Of a DNA stretch of 24,055 nt, positions 16,064 to 23,483 are shown in pieces (within the stretch, counting starts at the first letter, position 1; each line of letters opens with the position of its first letter). Both the position numbers and the translations under genes were made by a program. This stretch comes from CAYFVR01 sp046541515 (lineage in GTDB: Bacteria; Desulfobacterota; Desulfobacteria; Desulfobacterales; Desulfococcaceae): assembly GCA_046541515.1 (NCBI GenBank), contig JBKHDD010000059.1:1-24055 (forward strand), given 5' to 3'. The notes beneath the pieces were generated by a model. It saw only the letters and a list, made by a program, of their open reading frames with translations, did not search any database and had not been told where the DNA came from.

Positions 16064-17371
16064 ATGAACGCGATCCAAGTGGGTCTTCTCGGCTGCGGCA
16101 CCGTGGGAACGGGGGTCGCCCGGCTGTTGCTGGAAAACCGGGACGTGATCCGCGCCCGGCTCGGCGCGGACCTGAATTTGAAATACGTGGCCGATCTGGA
16201 CGCGGAAACCGACCGGGGCATTTCGTTTCCGCCCGGCGTTTTCATTTCCGACGCCCGCCGGGTCATCGACGATCCCGAGGTGGACATCGTGGTGGAGATG
16301 ATCGGGGGGAAGACGGTGGCCCGGGAGATGATCCAGGCCGCCATTGCCGCCGGCAAGCATGTGGCGACCGCCAACAAGGCGCTGCTGGCCGACGGCGGCA
16401 ACGATCTGGTGGCCCTGGCCCGGGAACAGGGCGTGGACCTGGCCTACGAGGCCAGCGTGGGCGGCTGCATGCCCATCATTAAATCGGTGCGGGAGTCGCT
16501 GGTGGGCAATCGGATTTCGGCCATGACCGGCATCCTCAACGGCACCTGCAACTACATCCTCACCCGGATCACCGAGGAGGGCGCCACCTACGAGGCGGCG
16601 CTGGCCGACGCCCAGGCCGAAGGCTTCGCCGAGGCAGACCCGACCCTGGACGTGGAGGGGCACGACACGGCTCACAAGCTGGCCATCCTCAACGCCCTGG
16701 CCTACGGGATGGAGATCAATCTCGACGACATTTACGTGGAGGGCATCGCCCGGATCACGCCGGAGGACATCGCCTTCGCCGCGGAGTTCGGCTACAAGGT
16801 CAAGTTGCTGGCCATCGGCAAGGACCGGGGCGACGCGGTGGAGGCCCGCATTCATCCCACCATGATCCCGCTGGACAATCCCCTGTCCAACGTGGGCGGC
16901 AGCCTCAACGCCGTCACCATCTCCGCCGACGCCGTGGGCGACATGATGCTCTACGGCCACGGCGCGGGCATGATGCCCACCGCCAGCGCCGTGGTCGGCG
17001 ATCTGGTGGACATCGCCCGGAACCTGCTGACCGGCGCGAAACGGCGGATGCCCATTCTTTCCTACCAGCCGGACGCCATCCAGCGGAGGCCGGTGATGCC
17101 CATGGACGCCGTGCAAACCCGCTACTATTTCCGCTTCGCGGCGGCGGACAAGCCAGGCGTCCTGTCCAAAATCGCGGGGATCCTCGGCGAGCGGGGCATC
17201 AGCATTTCTTCGGTGCACCAGAAGGGACGGGAGGCCGACGGCCCCGTGCCCATCGTGATGCTGACCCACAAGGCCCGGGAGGCCGACGTGAAGACCGCCT
17301 TCGCGGAAATTCGCCGTTTGGACGTGGTGCGGGACGATCCCGCGTTGATTCGGATTGAAGAGAACGAGTAG
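16064..17371 (+). CDS. hom: Homoserine dehydrogenase
   Basis: A 435-residue cytosolic enzyme that reduces aspartate-4-semialdehyde to homoserine with NAD(P)H, the branch point to threonine and methionine. The NAD-binding GLLGCGTVGTG is at residues 7-17. ANKALLA follows, then the catalytic domain with GILNGTCNYILT, EADPTLDVEGHDTAHKLAILN and KLLAIG. The C-terminal ACT domain (about residue 350 on; RFAAADKPGVLSKIAGI and ISISSVHQKG) predicts feedback control, by threonine in most relatives. The start at 16064 is set by GGAGGAGAG just upstream; the longer open frame to 15890 only runs back through the previous gene and the heptamer repeat. The neighbour thrH supplies the next step. Confidence 0.96.
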   Translation: MNAIQVGLLGCGTVGTGVARLLLENRDVIRARLGADLNLKYVADLDAETDRGISFPPGVFISDARRVIDDPEVDIVVEMIGGKTVAREMIQAAIAAGKHVATANKALLADGGNDLVALAREQGVDLAYEASVGGCMPIIKSVRESLVGNRISAMTGILNGTCNYILTRITEEGATYEAALADAQAEGFAEADPTLDVEGHDTAHKLAILNALAYGMEINLDDIYVEGIARITPEDIAFAAEFGYKVKLLAIGKDRGDAVEARIHPTMIPLDNPLSNVGGSLNAVTISADAVGDMMLYGHGAGMMPTASAVVGDLVDIARNLLTGAKRRMPILSYQPDAIQRRPVMPMDAVQTRYYFRFAAADKPGVLSKIAGILGERGISISSVHQKGREADGPVPIVMLTHKAREADVKTAFAEIRRLDVVRDDPALIRIEENE

Positions 17372-17406
17372 GACAACGCCGGCCCGTTCCGGCCAAGCGA
17401 GGAAAC

Positions 17407-18015
17407 ATGAACATCGTCTGTTCCGACCTGGAAGGGGTCTTCGTCCCCGAAATCTGGATCAACGTGGCCGAGCGCACCGGCATCGACGCCCTTCGCATGA
17501 CCACCCGCGACGAGCCCGACTACGACGTGCTGATGACCAAGCGGCTGAACATCCTGAAGGCGCACAACCTCAAGCTGTCGGACATCGCCGACGTAATCGC
17601 CGGCATGTCTCCCCTGCCCGGCGCGCGGGAATTTTTGGACTGGATGCGGTCCCAGGTTCCGGTAATCGTGGTTTCGGACACCTTCACCCAGTTCGCCGGC
17701 CCGCTCATGCGCCAGCTCGGCTGGCCCACCCTCTTCTGCAACACGCTGGAGATCGCCCCGGACGGTTCCGTGGCCGGCTACCGGTTGCGGCAGAACGACG
17801 GGAAGCGGCACGTGGTGGAGGCGCTCCGGTCCCTCAACTACCGCATCGTGGCCATGGGCGACAGCTACAACGACATTTCCATGTTGAAAACGGCCGACGC
17901 GGGAATCCTCTTCCGTCCGCCGGAGAACGTGGTGACCGAGTTCCCCCAGTTCCCGGTGGTTCGGGACTACGACGAACTCCGGCCCTTGATGGAAAAGGCG
18001 CTGGCGGACGGATAG
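17407..18015 (+). CDS. thrH: ThrH phosphoserine phosphatase / homoserine phosphotransferase
   Basis: A 202-residue HAD-superfamily enzyme. ThrH proteins hydrolyse phosphoserine and can pass its phosphate to homoserine, giving O-phosphohomoserine and bypassing ThrB. The nucleophile motif is DLEGVFVPE (Asp7, Glu9), the ThrH form of the HAD DxD motif. VVSDTF supplies motif II, the QNDGKRHVV lysine is motif III, and MGDSYNDISML is motif IV. Length matches the Pseudomonas ThrH (about 205). It lies 35 nt after hom with GAGGAAA before the ATG, directly next to the homoserine-producing enzyme, which supports the homoserine phosphotransferase role. Confidence 0.92.
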   Translation: MNIVCSDLEGVFVPEIWINVAERTGIDALRMTTRDEPDYDVLMTKRLNILKAHNLKLSDIADVIAGMSPLPGAREFLDWMRSQVPVIVVSDTFTQFAGPLMRQLGWPTLFCNTLEIAPDGSVAGYRLRQNDGKRHVVEALRSLNYRIVAMGDSYNDISMLKTADAGILFRPPENVVTEFPQFPVVRDYDELRPLMEKALADG

Positions 18016-18019
18016 GCCC

Positions 18020-18592
18020 ATGTTGCGATACCGGACCGCATACCGGGTCATCTACGGCGACACCGACCAGATGGGGGTGGCCTACTACGCCAACTATCTG
18101 CGCTGGTTCGAGATGGGCCGCACCGAGATGTTCCGCCGCCTGGGGGTGACCTACGGCGAAATCGAGGCCCAGGGAATCGCCCTGCCGGTGCTGGAAGCCT
18201 TCTGCAAATATCATCAACCGGCCCGGTACGACGACGTGATCGTGGTGGAAACGATCCTGGACCCGGCGGTCCGGGCCGGGATGAAGTTTGACTACCGGGT
18301 CTTCCGGGAGTCCGACGGCGGCGCCGGCACGGGAGAAAGCGGCGGCGACCGGCCGTTTCCGTCGAATCCGGTTCCAAAAACCGGCCGCGTCGCCGGGGCG
18401 CCGCTGTTGGCCGAAGGCTACACCCGCCACGCCTGCCTGAATCGGAAAGGCCGGGTGGTCCGTCCGCCCGCGTTTTTGACGGAAGCCATTGCGGCCGCGA
18501 AAGCCCGGCACGCGGCGGCGGCGGGTTCGGCCGAGGGAGAATCCAGTTTCAAAAAACGCGAACGCTCCGCCACCTCCAAGGCCCAATCATGA
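18020..18592 (+). CDS. YbgC/FadM-like acyl-CoA thioesterase (hotdog fold)
   Basis: A 190-residue 4-hydroxybenzoyl-CoA thioesterase-type protein that hydrolyses acyl-CoA thioesters in the cytosol. The active-site segment YGDTDQMGVAYYANYLRWFE carries the catalytic Asp16 and the GxxYxxxY pattern. ALPVLEAFCKYHQPARYDD continues the hotdog core. A Gly/Ser/Pro-rich insertion of about 30 residues (about 97-127) splits the usual beta-hairpin, and a lysine/serine-rich tail follows residue 165; both are absent in compact YbgC proteins (about 135 residues). It starts 4 nt after thrH, and its stop overlaps the hldE start (ATGA), so it sits tightly inside the operon. Its substrate is unknown. Confidence 0.88.
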   Translation: MLRYRTAYRVIYGDTDQMGVAYYANYLRWFEMGRTEMFRRLGVTYGEIEAQGIALPVLEAFCKYHQPARYDDVIVVETILDPAVRAGMKFDYRVFRESDGGAGTGESGGDRPFPSNPVPKTGRVAGAPLLAEGYTRHACLNRKGRVVRPPAFLTEAIAAAKARHAAAAGSAEGESSFKKRERSATSKAQS

Positions 18593-20037
18593 GCCGCTTC
18601 GACGTGGAGCGCCTCCGGGGCCGCCGGGCCCTGGTGGTGGGCGACCTGATGCTGGACGAATACGTGATCGGCGCGGTGGAACGGATCAGCCCCGAGGCGC
18701 CGGTGCCGGTGGTTCACGTGGAAACCGAGTCCTTCACCCTGGGCGGGGCCGGCAACGTGGCGGCCAATCTGGCGGCCCTGGGCGCGGAGGTTTCCGCGGC
18801 GGGCGTCATCGGCGCGGCGGCGGACGGCGACCGGGTGCTGGAACGGTTCGCGGCCCTGGGCGTGGACGCGGGCGGCGTGGTGCGTGACCCGGACCGGCCC
18901 ACCACCCGGAAAACCCGGGTGCTGGCCGGTTCCCAACAGGTGTTGCGGGTGGACCGGGAAACCCGCCGGGAGATCGCCGACGCGCCCTTCGAGGCGTTGA
19001 TCCGTTTTGTGGCGGACCGGGCGCCGGAGGTGGAGGTCATTTTGATCTCCGACTACGGCAAGGGCGTGGTGACCCGGCCGCTGCTGTCCGCGATTCTTGC
19101 CGCCGCGAAAAAACGAAACGTGCCGGTGATCGCCGATCCCAAGGGGCGCGACTTTTCCCGGTACGCCGGGGTGACGCTGCTGACGCCCAATCGCAAGGAG
19201 GCGGGCGAGGCTTCCGGGCGGGACGTGGGCGAGACGCCCGATTTGCTGGCGGCGGGACGGGCCTTGCTGGAAACCACCGGCGTGAAAAATCTGCTGGTCA
19301 CCTGCGGGCCGGAGGGAATGGTCCTGTTCGAGCGGGACCGGGAACCCCATTTGATTTCCGCCGAGGCCCGGGCCGTTTTCGACGTGTCCGGCGCGGGGGA
19401 CACCGTGGCCGCCGTGCTGGGGCTGGGGGTGGCCGCCGGTTTGCCCTTGCCCGAGGCGGCGGAGCTGGCCAACGCGGCCGCCGGGATCGTGGTGGGGAAA
19501 GTGGGAACGGCCACGCTGACGCGGCGGGAGTTGTCCGACGCGCTGCGGCCGTCCGGCGATCCCTTGGCCGCCAAGCGCCGAACCCTGGACGAGATCGGCG
19601 AGACGGTCCGCTCCCTGCGCCAGGCCGGGAAGAAGGTGGTCCTTACCAACGGCTGCTTCGATCTGCTCCACGCCGGCCATATCCGGCTGTTCTCCGCCTC
19701 CCGGGCCCTGGGCGACGCCCTGATCGTGGCGCTGGACGACGACGAATCGGTGCGCCGGGTGAAGGGCGACGGCCGGCCGGTGCTGCGGGCCGAAGAGCGC
19801 GTCCGGGTGCTGGGGGCCCTGGACAGCGTGGACTTTCTGGTGGTGTTCGCCTCCGACGATTTGGAGCGGCTGATCGAAACGGTGCGCCCGGACGTGCTGA
19901 CCAAGGGGAGCAACTACGCGCCGGACGAGGTCCGGTGCCATGCCCTGGTGGAAAAATTGGGCGGCCGGGTGGAGCGGGTTTCCGTGGTGGAAGCGGTTTC
20001 CGCCACGGACATCATCAACGCCATTCGCAAGGGATAG
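18589..20037 (+). CDS. hldE: Bifunctional heptose-7-phosphate kinase / heptose-1-phosphate adenylyltransferase
   Basis: A 482-residue cytosolic enzyme (E. coli HldE is 477) that makes ADP-heptose for the LPS inner core. The N-terminal ribokinase/PfkB-type kinase (about 1-315) phosphorylates D-glycero-D-manno-heptose 7-phosphate: GDLMLDEYVIG, the GGAGNVAANLAALG glycine-rich segment, and VSGAGDT with catalytic Asp271. The C-terminal nucleotidyltransferase (about 345-480) has TNGCFDLLHAGHI with its HxGH, and later KGSNY. Both halves look intact. Coupled by ATGA overlap to the thioesterase gene and followed 8 nt later by yggU. Its presence supports a Gram-negative host with heptose-containing LPS or another ADP-heptose use. 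Confidence 0.96.
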   Translation: MSRFDVERLRGRRALVVGDLMLDEYVIGAVERISPEAPVPVVHVETESFTLGGAGNVAANLAALGAEVSAAGVIGAAADGDRVLERFAALGVDAGGVVRDPDRPTTRKTRVLAGSQQVLRVDRETRREIADAPFEALIRFVADRAPEVEVILISDYGKGVVTRPLLSAILAAAKKRNVPVIADPKGRDFSRYAGVTLLTPNRKEAGEASGRDVGETPDLLAAGRALLETTGVKNLLVTCGPEGMVLFERDREPHLISAEARAVFDVSGAGDTVAAVLGLGVAAGLPLPEAAELANAAAGIVVGKVGTATLTRRELSDALRPSGDPLAAKRRTLDEIGETVRSLRQAGKKVVLTNGCFDLLHAGHIRLFSASRALGDALIVALDDDESVRRVKGDGRPVLRAEERVRVLGALDSVDFLVVFASDDLERLIETVRPDVLTKGSNYAPDEVRCHALVEKLGGRVERVSVVEAVSATDIINAIRKG

Positions 20038-20045
20038 AAAATCCC

Positions 20046-20351
20046 ATGCTTTCCATCACCGAACGCGGCGACGGCCTGGCCTTCAAGGTGCGCGTCCAGC
20101 CCAAATCCGCCCGCAACCAGATCGTCGGCCTCCACGAAGACGCCCTCAAGGTGAAGCTCACCGCTCCCCCCGTGGACGGCGCGGCCAACAAAGCCTGCGT
20201 GGCCTTTTTGGCCAAAACCCTGGGCGTGTCGAAATCTTCGGTGGAGATTGTCTCCGGGCACAAGGATCGAAATAAAGTGGTTGCGGTGCAGGTGCCGGAG
20301 GGAGATGGGAAGGCGGCGTGGGCGAAGAAATTGCGTGGATTGAGTGGGTGA
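20046..20351 (+). CDS. YggU/UPF0235 (DUF167) family protein
   Basis: A 101-residue small cytosolic protein. Family hallmarks: FKVRVQPKSARNQIVG at the N-terminus, then LKVKLTAPPVDGAANKA and the closing SKSSVEIVSGHKDRNKVV. The biochemical role of this widespread family is not settled. The ATG at 20046 is chosen because it follows the hldE stop by 8 nt and the family starts here; the longer open frame to 19935 only overlaps hldE. It appears to be the last gene of the aminotransferase-hldE operon. Confidence 0.92.
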   Translation: MLSITERGDGLAFKVRVQPKSARNQIVGLHEDALKVKLTAPPVDGAANKACVAFLAKTLGVSKSSVEIVSGHKDRNKVVAVQVPEGDGKAAWAKKLRGLSG

Positions 20352-20524
20352 AGGGGGCGATGATATCCACATTTGCGCTTGTTCCGAGACGGAATCGACC
20401 TCATTTTCCTTGTCTATAGGGCAAACTTTGGAGGGTTTCTTTTTGAAAATCGGCCGAAGTGTCAAGCCGCTTTGGTCATCATGCGTTTTGGAATGAAAAT
20501 TCTCGCCAAGGGGATAACGGCGCA

Positions 20525-20743
20525 ATGACGCACATGCTGGAAAAGGCGTTTGAGCGGGCGAAGTGCCTCCCCGAGAACCAACAGGATGCCATCGCTGCGC
20601 TGATTTTGGAGGGAATTGAAGACGAGGCGCGTTGGGACGCCGCTTTTGCCGCCTCTCCGGACCTTTTGGAAAAACTGGCCAAAGAAGCCGAAGAAGAAGA
20701 CAAGCAAGGGCTCACTCAAGAACTGAATCCCGAAGAGTTTTGA
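20525..20743 (+). CDS. Small antitoxin-like protein
   Basis: A 72-residue acidic, helical protein beginning MTHMLEKAFERAKCLPENQ. The pattern LPENQQDAIAALILEGIEDEARWDAAFAASPD followed by LEKLAKEAEEE and ELNPEEF resembles small antitoxin-type proteins of type II modules, usually followed by a RelE/ParE-like toxin. No toxin follows here; another small gene lies 24 nt downstream. AAGGGG precedes the ATG at 20525. An in-frame start at 20459 would add 22 residues without antitoxin-like sequence. Local base composition is less GC-rich than the flanking operon, consistent with acquisition. The family call is by pattern only. Confidence 0.6.
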   Translation: MTHMLEKAFERAKCLPENQQDAIAALILEGIEDEARWDAAFAASPDLLEKLAKEAEEEDKQGLTQELNPEEF

Positions 20744-20767
20744 AATCTATGGAAGCGGTGTCTGGCC

Positions 20768-20974
20768 ATGGACGAAATTTTATCTGAATTGCGGGCCATT
20801 CGGGAAGCATACGCGCAAGAATTCAATTATGATGTGTTCGCCATGTGGCGGGATATTAACGAGGCGTATGAAAAAAGTGGCCGGCGTGGGGTTGTTTTGC
20901 CAGCGAAACCGGCAAGGTTCCACAAGGGAAAGCAGAAGGTTCCCAAACTGAAAGAGGCCCTTCCGGCGGAATGA
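20768..20974 (+). CDS. Small conserved protein, possible toxin-antitoxin associate
   Basis: A 68-residue protein, MDEILSELRAIREAYAQEF at the start, then NYDVFAMWRDI and a basic Pro/Lys-rich C-terminal tail. The pattern IREAYAxxFNYD...SGRxVV is a recurrent short-protein type often found near toxin-antitoxin genes in diverse bacteria. I cannot assign a function. It follows the antitoxin-like gene by 24 nt on the same strand, so they are probably co-transcribed. Codon use contains more A/T-ending codons than neighbours. The gene ends about 45 nt before the tRNA promoter. Confidence 0.6.
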   Translation: MDEILSELRAIREAYAQEFNYDVFAMWRDINEAYEKSGRRGVVLPAKPARFHKGKQKVPKLKEALPAE

Positions 20975-21020
20975 ATTTGCCAACCGGTTTCCCCCACTTT
21001 TGGAATTCAAAAAAAACCGC

Positions 21021-21049
21021 TTGACATCCCGAACCAAAATCTGTAGTGT
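21021..21049 (+). promoter_or_regulatory. Strong sigma-70 promoter for tRNA-fMet
   Basis: A perfect TTGACA (21021-21026) lies 17 bp before TAGTGT (21044-21049). An A-rich run just upstream of the -35 (about 21008-21017) looks like an UP element. Predicted transcription start is about 7 bp before the tRNA 5' end. Confidence 0.7.
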
Positions 21050-21062
21050 TGCTAATTGTCGA

Positions 21063-21139
<77 letters not shown>

Positions 21140-21149
21140 ACAAAACGTT

Positions 21150-21184
21150 AAAAGGCTCGCGGATTTCCCCCGTGGGCCTTTTTT
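21150..21184 (+). terminator. Rho-independent terminator of the tRNA gene
   Basis: A 13-bp stem (AAAAGGCTCGCGG, 21150-21162, with CCGTGGGCCTTTT, 21170-21182, including G-T pairs) closes a 7-nt loop and ends in a T-run (21179-21184). It begins 11 nt after the CCA end. Confidence 0.85.
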
Positions 21185-21266
21185 GTTTCCGGCGGACGCC
21201 GCCCATTCCCCCGGCGCGGCAACCGGCCTTCAACTTCCCCCGATCTTCCCGACTCCGGGAGGCCCC

Positions 21267-21953
21267 ATGACCGATACCCTGCGGCAACATCCGGATTTCG
21301 ACTACTACCTTCAGGACATCCTGTTCTGGTACCGGAACGGTTCGGCCGGCGGAAGCAAGCCAATTCGCAGCCACATGAAGGCGGTGCGAACAGCGCTCAA
21401 AGCCGCGCTGGCCACTCGTCCGGAAGTCCGCTTCCCGGAGCCCAAGACCCGGCCCGTCTGCACCCACCTGGACCGGGCGGTGGACAACGGCGCCGTCGGC
21501 CCAACCGGCCGAACCGTGCGCGTGTTTTCCCGGATTTCCGAAAAACTCCGCTGGGAATTCGGTTACGAGCGCCTGCCACGCCATCTGGAATCGGCCTACG
21601 CCTACGCGGAAATTCTCGGCCCGCGGGGGCCGGTGGTCTCCGAAAACCTGATCATCGGCGTGGTGCTGCTGGCGCCGCGCACGCTGTACCCCGGCCACCG
21701 CCACGAGGGGCTGACCGAGTCCTACATCTGCCTCAGCGGCGCCCTCTCCCAGAACGACGCCGGCGTGTACGTCCCCGGCTCTCTCATTTTCAACCCGCCC
21801 CAGCACCATCACCGGATCACCACCGGCCTGTTCGAGCCCTGCCTGCTTTCCTACGCCTGGATTGGCTCCGCCGAGGCCATCGCCCATCCCAAAATGAAGT
21901 TTCAGCGAAGCGTCTTTTCCGACGGGAATCCTTCCGCCCGGCGGAAAAGCTAA
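21267..21953 (+). CDS. dddL: DMSP lyase, DddL-type cupin
   Basis: A 228-residue cupin enzyme matching the length and pattern of DddL, which cleaves dimethylsulfoniopropionate to dimethyl sulfide and acrylate. Family features: N-terminal helical part with SAGGSKPIRSHMKAVR, then WEFGYERLPRHLESAYAYAE, and a cupin barrel. Cupin motif 1 is complete: His144-x-His146-x4-Glu151-x6-Gly158, with Tyr153 in ESY as the candidate catalytic base. Motif 2 is PGSLIFNPPQHHH with His180-182 as metal ligand candidates. The start at 21267 has GGGAGG upstream. No clear promoter lies between the tRNA terminator and the ATG. No other DMSP or acrylate gene is recognisable nearby; the adjacent alcohol dehydrogenase is a zinc enzyme, not an AcuI-type acryloyl-CoA reductase. 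Assignment rests on remembered family patterns. Confidence 0.82.
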   Translation: MTDTLRQHPDFDYYLQDILFWYRNGSAGGSKPIRSHMKAVRTALKAALATRPEVRFPEPKTRPVCTHLDRAVDNGAVGPTGRTVRVFSRISEKLRWEFGYERLPRHLESAYAYAEILGPRGPVVSENLIIGVVLLAPRTLYPGHRHEGLTESYICLSGALSQNDAGVYVPGSLIFNPPQHHHRITTGLFEPCLLSYAWIGSAEAIAHPKMKFQRSVFSDGNPSARRKS

Positions 21954-22052
21954 GGGATTTTCACTCCCCCGCAACCCCGAAAAAAGGACGTTCGCGTTCG
22001 ATACGAAGGCAAAATCTACCGGCCGTGGATGGAGATGAACGCCTCTTTTTAA
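21954..22052 (+). pseudogene. Possible remnant of a radical-SAM protein N-terminus
   Basis: Just after the dddL stop, a short open stretch encodes VRVRYEGKIYRP before running into WMEMNASF and a stop. RYEGxIYRPPSEA-type openings are typical of one radical-SAM family, but the match is only about 12 residues and no downstream homology is visible. It could be chance. Confidence 0.2.
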
Positions 22053-22055
22053 ATG

Positions 22056-22088
22056 CGGCCCGCGGGGGTTTTCCACCGCCCGGGGCCG
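22056..22088. terminator. GC-rich hairpin between convergent genes
   Basis: CGGCCC (22056-22061) pairs with GGGCCG (22083-22088), with further partial pairing inside. It lies between the convergent dddL and alcohol dehydrogenase genes. No clear T-run follows on either strand, so bidirectional termination is only a guess. Confidence 0.3.
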
Positions 22089-22113
22089 TCGTCCGTCGAG
22101 AAGCGGGTTTCCT

Positions 22114-23121
22114 TTAATTTTCCAGCACAATCCGATACCGGGCATTTCCCGCGCGGAGATGCTCCATGGCGTCGTTGACCTTTTCGAATGGGAAGTGCTC
22201 GGTTACGGGTTGGATGCGGTGGCGGTCGGCGAAGTCGAGCATTTTTCCGATGGTGGCCGGCGCGCCCACGGGGGAGGAGGAAACCGACCGCTGCCCCAAA
22301 AGGAGGGGAAACACCTGAATATCCAGCGGCTCCAGCACCGCCCCGACCACGTGCAGCCGGCCTCGGGGCTTCAGGGTGTTGAGATAGGCGTTCCAGTCCA
22401 GCTTTACGTTTACCGTGGAGATAATCAGGTCGAACCGGCCGACGGCGGCTTCCAGCGCGTCCGGGTCCCGGGAATTGAGCGTGTCGTGGGCGCCCATCCG
22501 TTTGGCCTCTTCGATTTTGGACTCGCTGGAGGTGAAGGCCGTGACGCGGCAGCCCCAGGCCCGGGCGAATTGCAAGGCCATGTGGCCCAAACCGCCGATC
22601 CCGATGACGCCCACGCTGGCCGTGGGCGGAAGGTCGAACTGGACCAGCGGATTAAACACCGTGATTCCGCCGCAAAGTAGCGGCCCCACTTTGGTTCCAT
22701 CCAATCCATCCGGAATCTTGAACACGCTGGCGGCCTGGGCCCGCACCTTGTCCGCGAATCCGCCGTGGCGGCCGACAATGGTGCCGGCGGCCTCCGCGCA
22801 CATGTTGTGATGGCCGCTCATACAGTTCGCGCAGGCCATGCAGTAGCCGGCGTGCCAGCCGAGGCCGACCCGGTCGCCCGGTTGGAGATGGGCGACATGT
22901 TCGCCCACGGCGGCGATCCGGCCGCTCACTTCATGGCCGGGAACGAACGGATAGCTCGTCATTTGCCATTCGTTGTCCATCATGCTGAGGTCGCTGTGGC
23001 AAATTCCGCAGCTTTCCACGTTGATATCCACGTCGAACGGGCCGACAGGCCCCAATTCGTATTCGAACGGTTCCAGCGGGCCACCGGCTTTTGCGGCGGC
23101 GTAGGCGTGTACGGTGGTCAT
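22114..23121 (-). CDS. Zinc-dependent alcohol dehydrogenase (CAD/YahK-like MDR)
   Basis: A 335-residue medium-chain dehydrogenase, cytosolic, oxidising alcohols or reducing aldehydes with NAD(P). Catalytic zinc ligands: Cys38 in ESCGICHSD, His63-Glu64 in PGHEVSG, and Cys150. The structural zinc loop is intact: Cys94, Cys97, Cys100 and Cys108. The Rossmann motif GIGGLG is at 174-179. This layout and the CGICHSD signature fit the cinnamyl-alcohol/YahK group, usually broad aldehyde reductases. The start at 23121 has GGAGGA upstream; the open frame continues to 23424 without family sequence. A 13-bp inverted repeat lies in its leader (23161-23195). The flanking gene on the other side is a broken HxlR-type regulator, a common partner of such oxidoreductases. 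Confidence 0.93.
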   Translation of the reverse strand: MTTVHAYAAAKAGGPLEPFEYELGPVGPFDVDINVESCGICHSDLSMMDNEWQMTSYPFVPGHEVSGRIAAVGEHVAHLQPGDRVGLGWHAGYCMACANCMSGHHNMCAEAAGTIVGRHGGFADKVRAQAASVFKIPDGLDGTKVGPLLCGGITVFNPLVQFDLPPTASVGVIGIGGLGHMALQFARAWGCRVTAFTSSESKIEEAKRMGAHDTLNSRDPDALEAAVGRFDLIISTVNVKLDWNAYLNTLKPRGRLHVVGAVLEPLDIQVFPLLLGQRSVSSSPVGAPATIGKMLDFADRHRIQPVTEHFPFEKVNDAMEHLRAGNARYRIVLEN

Positions 23122-23160
23122 GGTCGAAATCCTCCATGGCGTTGATGGGTTTCCGAACCT

Positions 23161-23195
23161 GGCGACCGCCCGAGACTCTCTTTCGGGCGATCGCC
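23161..23195 (-). promoter_or_regulatory. 13-bp inverted repeat upstream of the alcohol dehydrogenase
   Basis: GGCGACCGCCCGA (23161-23173) and TCGGGCGATCGCC (23183-23195) form 13-bp arms around a 9-nt loop. In the minus-strand transcript the single non-identity becomes a G-U pair, so the stem is fully paired. It sits 40-74 nt before the start codon: a candidate operator or leader hairpin. The rest of 23196-23483 holds no gene I can support. Confidence 0.5.
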
Positions 23196-23483
23196 AAGGG
23201 AACGGCGCGAACCCGGGAGCACGGAAACCAGTCCCGGGAGATCGTCCCCGGGCCGTCGGATCGCGAGGCCCCTTCGATTTCGGACTTTTCGAAAGGCGCT
23301 CTCCAGTCGGTGATGGCTTTGCGGCCTGCGGCGACGCCCTTCGGTGTTCGCGATCGAAAAAGGTATTCATGAACGAAGGACGGGGCAACGGACATGGGCG
23401 CGGCTGGTCCGGGACGCAGACCATTTTTTACTTTGGACATCCGTTGCGCTTGATTTGACCCAGCCGCTACGCCTTCTTTTTGA

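Noticed and set aside
14602..16401. A 599-codon minus-strand frame across the aminotransferase
   Set aside because: It is the antisense shadow of an obvious PLP enzyme and hom.
20443..20496. A 17-codon leader peptide starting TTG after GGAGGG
   Set aside because: The Shine-Dalgarno is good, but the peptide is very short, uses a rare start and has no regulatory pattern such as runs of one amino acid.
22114..23121. The dehydrogenase as an AcuI acryloyl-CoA reductase completing a DMSP pathway with dddL
   Set aside because: It has all catalytic and structural zinc ligands, which AcuI-type reductases lack.
23188..23195. GCGATCGC-type octamer as a HIP1-like genomic repeat
   Set aside because: Only one occurrence was noticed, it lies inside the larger inverted repeat, and such octamers are expected by chance in GC-rich DNA.
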